From contig JAUXAO010000001.1 in NCBI GenBank assembly GCA_030619905.1, forward strand, positions 1 through 48,347: DNA of 48,347 bases. Direction: 5' to 3'. The notes under the pieces were generated by a model that saw only the letters and a program-made list of their open reading frames with translations, searched no databases and had not been told where the DNA came from. The DNA comes from a bacterium. GTDB lineage: Bacteria > Patescibacteriota > Minisyncoccia > Minisyncoccales > CG1-02-41-26. This document shows positions 44,015 to 48,347 of this stretch, one piece after another. Position numbers and translations under genes: made by a program. Each line of letters opens with the position of its first letter. Position 1 is the stretch's first letter.

Positions 44015-46165
44015 ATGAATTTAGATACTCCAATTAAGGAAATTCCAAGAATTGGGCCGGTCTTTTTGAAAAAACTCCAAAGGATTGGAATCAAAACAGT
44101 GGAAGACCTGCTTTTTCATTTCCCTCATCGTTATGAGGATTTTTCTGATATTCGACCAATTTCCAAGATTAAAGTAAATGAAACTTGTTGCTTGCAAGGA
44201 AAAATTCTGGAAATTGGAAATTTGAGAACGTGGAAAAAGAGAATAATTTTAACCGAAGCAATTGTTGAGGATAAAACAGGAGCAATAAAAGTTATTTGGT
44301 TTAATCAATCATATTTAACCCAAACCTTAAAACAAGGAGATTGGGTTTGCTTGGCTGGAAAGATCAGCTCTGGGAAAAAAGGAATTTACCTATCCAGCCC
44401 AGCCTATGAGAAAATACCAGTGATAAATGACAAATTATCAATGACTAATCTAACCCACACCGGTGGGATTATCCCTGTTTACCCAGAGACAGAGGGTTTA
44501 TCTTCAAGATGGCTTCGTTATATTTTAAGACCTTTATTAATAAAACTCAAAAATGAAATTCCAGAAATTTTACCTTTAGAAATAATAAAAAAATACAATT
44601 TTTTACCTAGGGCTCAAGCTCTATGGCGAGTTCACTTCCCTGATTCAATATCTTCAGCCCAAAAAGCAAAAGAAAGATTTTCTTTTGAAGGACTTTTTTT
44701 AATAGGGCTTTCAGTTTTGAAAGAAAGATTAAAATTAAACAAAGAAAAAGCACCAGCAATTCCTTTTAATGTCAATCTTACAAAAGAATTTGTTGCTTCC
44801 CTGTCTTTTAAGTTAACTGATGCCCAAAGAAAGTGCACCTGGCAAATTTTCAAGGATTTAGAGAAACCAAGACCAATGTCCCGGCTCCTAGAAGGAGATG
44901 TTGGTTCTGGGAAAACTGTAATAGCTGTAATGGCTGCTTTAAATGTTGTACGAGCCGGCTATCAAGTTGCTTTTATGGCCCCAACTGAAATTTTAGCTAA
45001 ACAGCATTTTCAAGAAGTAACTAAACTTTTAAGACCATTCAAGATAAAGATTGCCTTTTTGACTGGTAAAGAAGATAAAATTATCTCTCTGAAATTAAAG
45101 AATGAAATTTTGGAAATCTCCAGAAGAAAACTCTTGGAAAAAACAAGAAAAGGGGAAATTGATATTTTAATCGGAACTCATTCTTTAATTCAGGATAAAG
45201 TAAGATTCAAAAACTTAGCTCTCTGTATTGTGGATGAACAACATCGATTCGGAGTAAAGCAGCGAGCTCATCTTATCCAATCTCCAATGTCCAATACACA
45301 ACACCGAATAATTCCTCACTTATTATCAATGACAGCTACTCCTATCCCCCGAACTTTGGCTTTAACGGTTTATGGAGATCTTGATTTATCAATCTTAGAT
45401 GAGATGCCGAAGGGAAGAAAAAAAATAATCACTAGAGTTATTCCTCCAAAAGAAAGAGAAGAGGCCTATAATTTTGCAAAAGAGCAGACCAAATTTGGCA
45501 ATCAGGTTTTTGTTATCTGCCCAAGAATAGAATCAGGAAAATCCAAAATTAAAAAAGAAACAGCTATGGGCTGGGATGAAGTTAAAGCAGTAAAAGAAGA
45601 ATATGAAAAATTATCAAAGAAAATTTTCCCTGATTTAAAGATAGAAATGCTGCATGGAAAAATGAAGGCCAAAGAAAGAGAAAAAATAATGAAAAACTTT
45701 AAAAACAAAAAAATCGACATTTTGGTTTCAACTTCAGTGGTAGAAGTAGGGGTTGATGTTCCCGGAGCTACGGTGATGATAATTGAAGGAGCAGAGAGGT
45801 TTGGATTAGCTCAATTACATCAATTCAGGGGAAGAGTAGGAAGATCAAATTTACAATCATATTGTTTTTTGTTTACTGATTCATCAGCCAAAAGAACTCG
45901 TCAAAGATTAGAAGCAATTGTCAAAGCCGATGATGGATTTGAATTAGCCCAAAAAGATTTAGAAATCCGAGGACCAGGCAGTTTGTACGGAGTCAAACAA
46001 TGGGGAATTCCTGATTTAGCAATGGAAAATCTCAAAGACATTTCTTTGGTTGAAAAAACAAGAGAAGAAGCGAAAGAACTTTTGGCCAAAGATCCAGAAT
46101 TAAAAAAATACCCTTCTTTAAAAGAAAGGTTAGAAAAGTTTCAAAAAAGAATTCACTTGGAATAA
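44015..46165 (+). CDS. recG: ATP-dependent DNA helicase RecG
   Basis: 'IPRIGPVFLKKLQRIGIKTVEDLLFHFPHRYEDF', 'LLEGDVGSGKTVIAVMAAL', 'GRVGRSNLQSYCFLF'. Confidence 0.98.
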   Translation: MNLDTPIKEIPRIGPVFLKKLQRIGIKTVEDLLFHFPHRYEDFSDIRPISKIKVNETCCLQGKILEIGNLRTWKKRIILTEAIVEDKTGAIKVIWFNQSYLTQTLKQGDWVCLAGKISSGKKGIYLSSPAYEKIPVINDKLSMTNLTHTGGIIPVYPETEGLSSRWLRYILRPLLIKLKNEIPEILPLEIIKKYNFLPRAQALWRVHFPDSISSAQKAKERFSFEGLFLIGLSVLKERLKLNKEKAPAIPFNVNLTKEFVASLSFKLTDAQRKCTWQIFKDLEKPRPMSRLLEGDVGSGKTVIAVMAALNVVRAGYQVAFMAPTEILAKQHFQEVTKLLRPFKIKIAFLTGKEDKIISLKLKNEILEISRRKLLEKTRKGEIDILIGTHSLIQDKVRFKNLALCIVDEQHRFGVKQRAHLIQSPMSNTQHRIIPHLLSMTATPIPRTLALTVYGDLDLSILDEMPKGRKKIITRVIPPKEREEAYNFAKEQTKFGNQVFVICPRIESGKSKIKKETAMGWDEVKAVKEEYEKLSKKIFPDLKIEMLHGKMKAKEREKIMKNFKNKKIDILVSTSVVEVGVDVPGATVMIIEGAERFGLAQLHQFRGRVGRSNLQSYCFLFTDSSAKRTRQRLEAIVKADDGFELAQKDLEIRGPGSLYGVKQWGIPDLAMENLKDISLVEKTREEAKELLAKDPELKKYPSLKERLEKFQKRIHLE

Positions 46166-47685
46166 CTTTTTCTTGGTTTGGGAGTATTCCAGAATTCTAA
46201 ACGTTTTCCAAGAATTAACCTGATTTGAGCATCTAGTGCAGGAAAAGCACCAAAAATTATCAAAGTGAAAGGAAGGAGAAACCATTGTAATATCATAGAC
46301 AAATTCTTAAACCAACTCATCTTTTTAGGTCTGGGAGGTATAAAATAAATATTTATCAAAGCTCCAGTAATCATTCCAATCATAGAAAAGGTTAAGATAA
46401 TGGCGGTTAAGCGGGGAAGATTATAAGAGAGAAGAGAAACATTAAATTCCTCTCCTCCTAAAATTAAAGGTAGCCATCCTAAAAAGAAAACTAATAAAGA
46501 AGCGCAAGCCCAGGACCAAAAACCATCCAGTAAAACCAGAGAATGAAAAATCTTTTTTCCTAAAGGGATTTTTTTATTTTTCAAAAAGCCAAAAATGATA
46601 TAAGGAATTTCAATACATCCCCAAGCCCAGCGTTTCTGTTGTTTGTATTGATTCAAAATCGTCCGGCCTAAACTTTTCCCCACTACCACATCCATAGAAA
46701 CTGGATAGTATAAAGGTATAGTTTGATAATTTCCATCAAATTTCAGAAAAGATTTCCAAAATATTCTGGAATCATCAGAAACTACATTAGAAGGATAACC
46801 CACATTAAAAAAAACAGTAGCTGGCATGGAATGAGAAGAATAAGTAATTAGTTGCTCTGGTTTTTCCTGTTGCATCATCTGCCAGAAACTATTAGAAGCA
46901 GCCACAACTCTGGTTAAAGCCGGAGACTGCCAGATATTATTATGATAAAGAGGAATTGGTTGAAAACTTGATCTTTCTGGTTTCTCTGCTGTCAAATAAT
47001 GATAAGTTAGACAAAGAAAATACTGAGGAAAAACCTTGGTATCAATATCAAAAGCAGAAACAATAATATCTTTAAGAGGAATTTTCTCTTGTTCTATTAT
47101 CTTTCTAACTTCTTTACCGGCAAATACCATATTCGAACCTTTTCCCCTAATTTCTCCCTTAAGATTCTGAGGATGAACAGTCGTAAGAAAAATGTGGAAA
47201 CATTTCCTATAATTTTCTTGGGCCAGTCTTCCTATTTTTTTTGCTTCTTCTCCTCCTGATTCTTCCTGAGCTAAAACAACAATCATTCTTTCGTTCGGAT
47301 AAACAGAATTTTTCAAGGATTCTAATGTTTCTTCTACTACTTCCCAATTTTCATTAGCCATTGGTAAAATCACTAATTGGTAAATATTCTTCCATCTGGG
47401 AAAATCTTTTAATTTTTCCTGCCAATCAATCTTAAGGTGTTTTTTCATTCTTTTAAAAGAAATAACCTGATGAAAGGAAAGATAAGAAACTTTTAATGTC
47501 CAAAAAATATCAAAAAGAATTATAAAAATGGCTGCCCAAACTGGTCTGGACCAAGAAAAAAAGAAGGCAAAACCTAGGGTAGTTAAACTCAAAAAACCGG
47601 GTAATATCTCCAATGTTCGATAAATTATTCTTTCTTTCAGATTCCGGAGATCAGAAGCCCGGCTGATTTCAAGATAATTTTCCAT
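46153..47685 (-). CDS. Membrane family-2-like glycosyltransferase
   Basis: N- and C-terminal TM segments, central GT domain with 'SAFDIDTKVFPQYF' and 'QQKRWAWG' (QxxRW). Confidence 0.85.
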   Translation of the reverse strand: MENYLEISRASDLRNLKERIIYRTLEILPGFLSLTTLGFAFFFSWSRPVWAAIFIILFDIFWTLKVSYLSFHQVISFKRMKKHLKIDWQEKLKDFPRWKNIYQLVILPMANENWEVVEETLESLKNSVYPNERMIVVLAQEESGGEEAKKIGRLAQENYRKCFHIFLTTVHPQNLKGEIRGKGSNMVFAGKEVRKIIEQEKIPLKDIIVSAFDIDTKVFPQYFLCLTYHYLTAEKPERSSFQPIPLYHNNIWQSPALTRVVAASNSFWQMMQQEKPEQLITYSSHSMPATVFFNVGYPSNVVSDDSRIFWKSFLKFDGNYQTIPLYYPVSMDVVVGKSLGRTILNQYKQQKRWAWGCIEIPYIIFGFLKNKKIPLGKKIFHSLVLLDGFWSWACASLLVFFLGWLPLILGGEEFNVSLLSYNLPRLTAIILTFSMIGMITGALINIYFIPPRPKKMSWFKNLSMILQWFLLPFTLIIFGAFPALDAQIRLILGKRLEFWNTPKPRKSYSK

Positions 47686-47687
47686 AG

Positions 47688-47760
47688 TGGCGCTACGGGG
47701 AGTCGAACCCCGGTTTCTAGGATGAAAACCTAGTATCCTAAGCCACTAGATGATAGCGCC
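47688..47760 (-). tRNA. tRNA-Glu(UUC)
   Basis: GGCGCTA...CTAGG-TTTTCAT-CCTAG...CGGGG-TTCGACT-CCCCG-TAGCGCC-A. Confidence 0.95.
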
Positions 47761-47783
47761 ATATTGATTATTGTAGCAATAAA

Positions 47784-47812
47784 TTGAAAAAAGGCAAGGT
47801 TTCGGGTAAGAT
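47784..47812 (+). promoter_or_regulatory. Promoter of tsaD
   Basis: TTGAAA-N17-TAAGAT, 6 nt before ATG 47819. Confidence 0.7.
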
Positions 47813-47818
47813 GAGAGT

Positions 47819-48347
47819 ATGAATATTTTAGCTATTGATACATCCTGTGATGATACATGTATAAGTATACTTAAAGTTAAAAATCAAAAATCAAAAACTG
47901 TTGAATTTAATATTTTAAGCAATATTGTTTCCTCACAAATAAAAATTCATCAGAAATACGGAGGGGTTTATCCAACTTTGGCAAAAAGAGAACATCAGAA
48001 AAATTTAATGCCAGTCCTAAAACGAGCAATTAAAAAAGCAAATTTACTCAAAACTTCCAAAAACCAAAAACCAAATATTAATCTAATCGCTGTAACAGTC
48101 GGCCCTGGATTAGACCCTTGCTTATGGGTTGGAGTAAATTTTGCCAAAGCTTTAGGTTATTTCTGGCAAGTGCCGATTATTCCAGTTAATCATATTGAAG
48201 GACATGTTCTTGTAAACTTTCTAACAAAATCTGACGATAATTTTCAAAAATCTTTTCCAGCAATTTGCCTTGTTGTTTCGGGAGGACATACCCAATTAAT
48301 CTTAATGAAAAAAATAAGTAATTATAAGATAATTGGAGAAACAAGAG
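47819..48347 (+). CDS. tsaD: tRNA threonylcarbamoyladenosine transferase TsaD, truncated at window edge (absent from ORF track)
   Basis: Translation MNILAIDTSCDDTCISIL...KYGGVYPTLAKREHQKNLMPVL...NHIEGHVL...AICLVVSGGHTQLI. Confidence 0.95.
   Translation, partial: MNILAIDTSCDDTCISILKVKNQKSKTVEFNILSNIVSSQIKIHQKYGGVYPTLAKREHQKNLMPVLKRAIKKANLLKTSKNQKPNINLIAVTVGPGLDPCLWVGVNFAKALGYFWQVPIIPVNHIEGHVLVNFLTKSDDNFQKSFPAICLVVSGGHTQLILMKKISNYKIIGETR

Overview
The window is a compact, AT-rich bacterial chromosome segment. Gene content and protein style (short housekeeping proteins, compact type IV pilus locus, LemA/HtpX, RNase J, cupin-type GPI) suggest a Patescibacteria/CPR (Parcubacteria-like) genome; that assignment is inference. 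Core genes: rpoD, dnaG, htpX/lemA, groES/groEL, secG, rnj, trpS, a phosphomannomutase, rpsF-ssb-rpsR, recA, ftsK, rpoC, rpoB, rodA, ligA, a pilM-N-O/pilB-T-C/pilin/pilD cluster, comF, recG, a membrane glycosyltransferase and a partial tsaD. I resolved seven tRNA genes by hand. tRNA-Asn(GUU) is split in the anticodon loop by an ORF-less group I intron of about 242 nt. Most notable observations: (1) the intron in tRNA-Asn, with P1, P3, P4, P7, P8 and P9 pairings identifiable and a subgroup IA-like layout; (2) three tRNA genes (Leu-CAG, Arg-GCG, Glu-UUC) each followed, after exactly the same 2-nt spacer 'CT', by the ATG of a protein gene (rnj, recG, glycosyltransferase), which suggests mitochondria-like tRNA punctuation releasing essentially leaderless mRNAs; (3) promoters whose -10 box lies exactly 6 nt before ATG, predicting leaderless transcripts; (4) a shared AAAGGTC motif 26-33 nt upstream of five start codons; (5) terminators directly followed by TAGAAT -10-like boxes; (6) a solute-binding protein with an inserted peptidoglycan-binding-like domain, and a sigma factor with a hyperbasic N-terminal tail. 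No CRISPR array, prophage or transposon was seen. No database search or folding was run.
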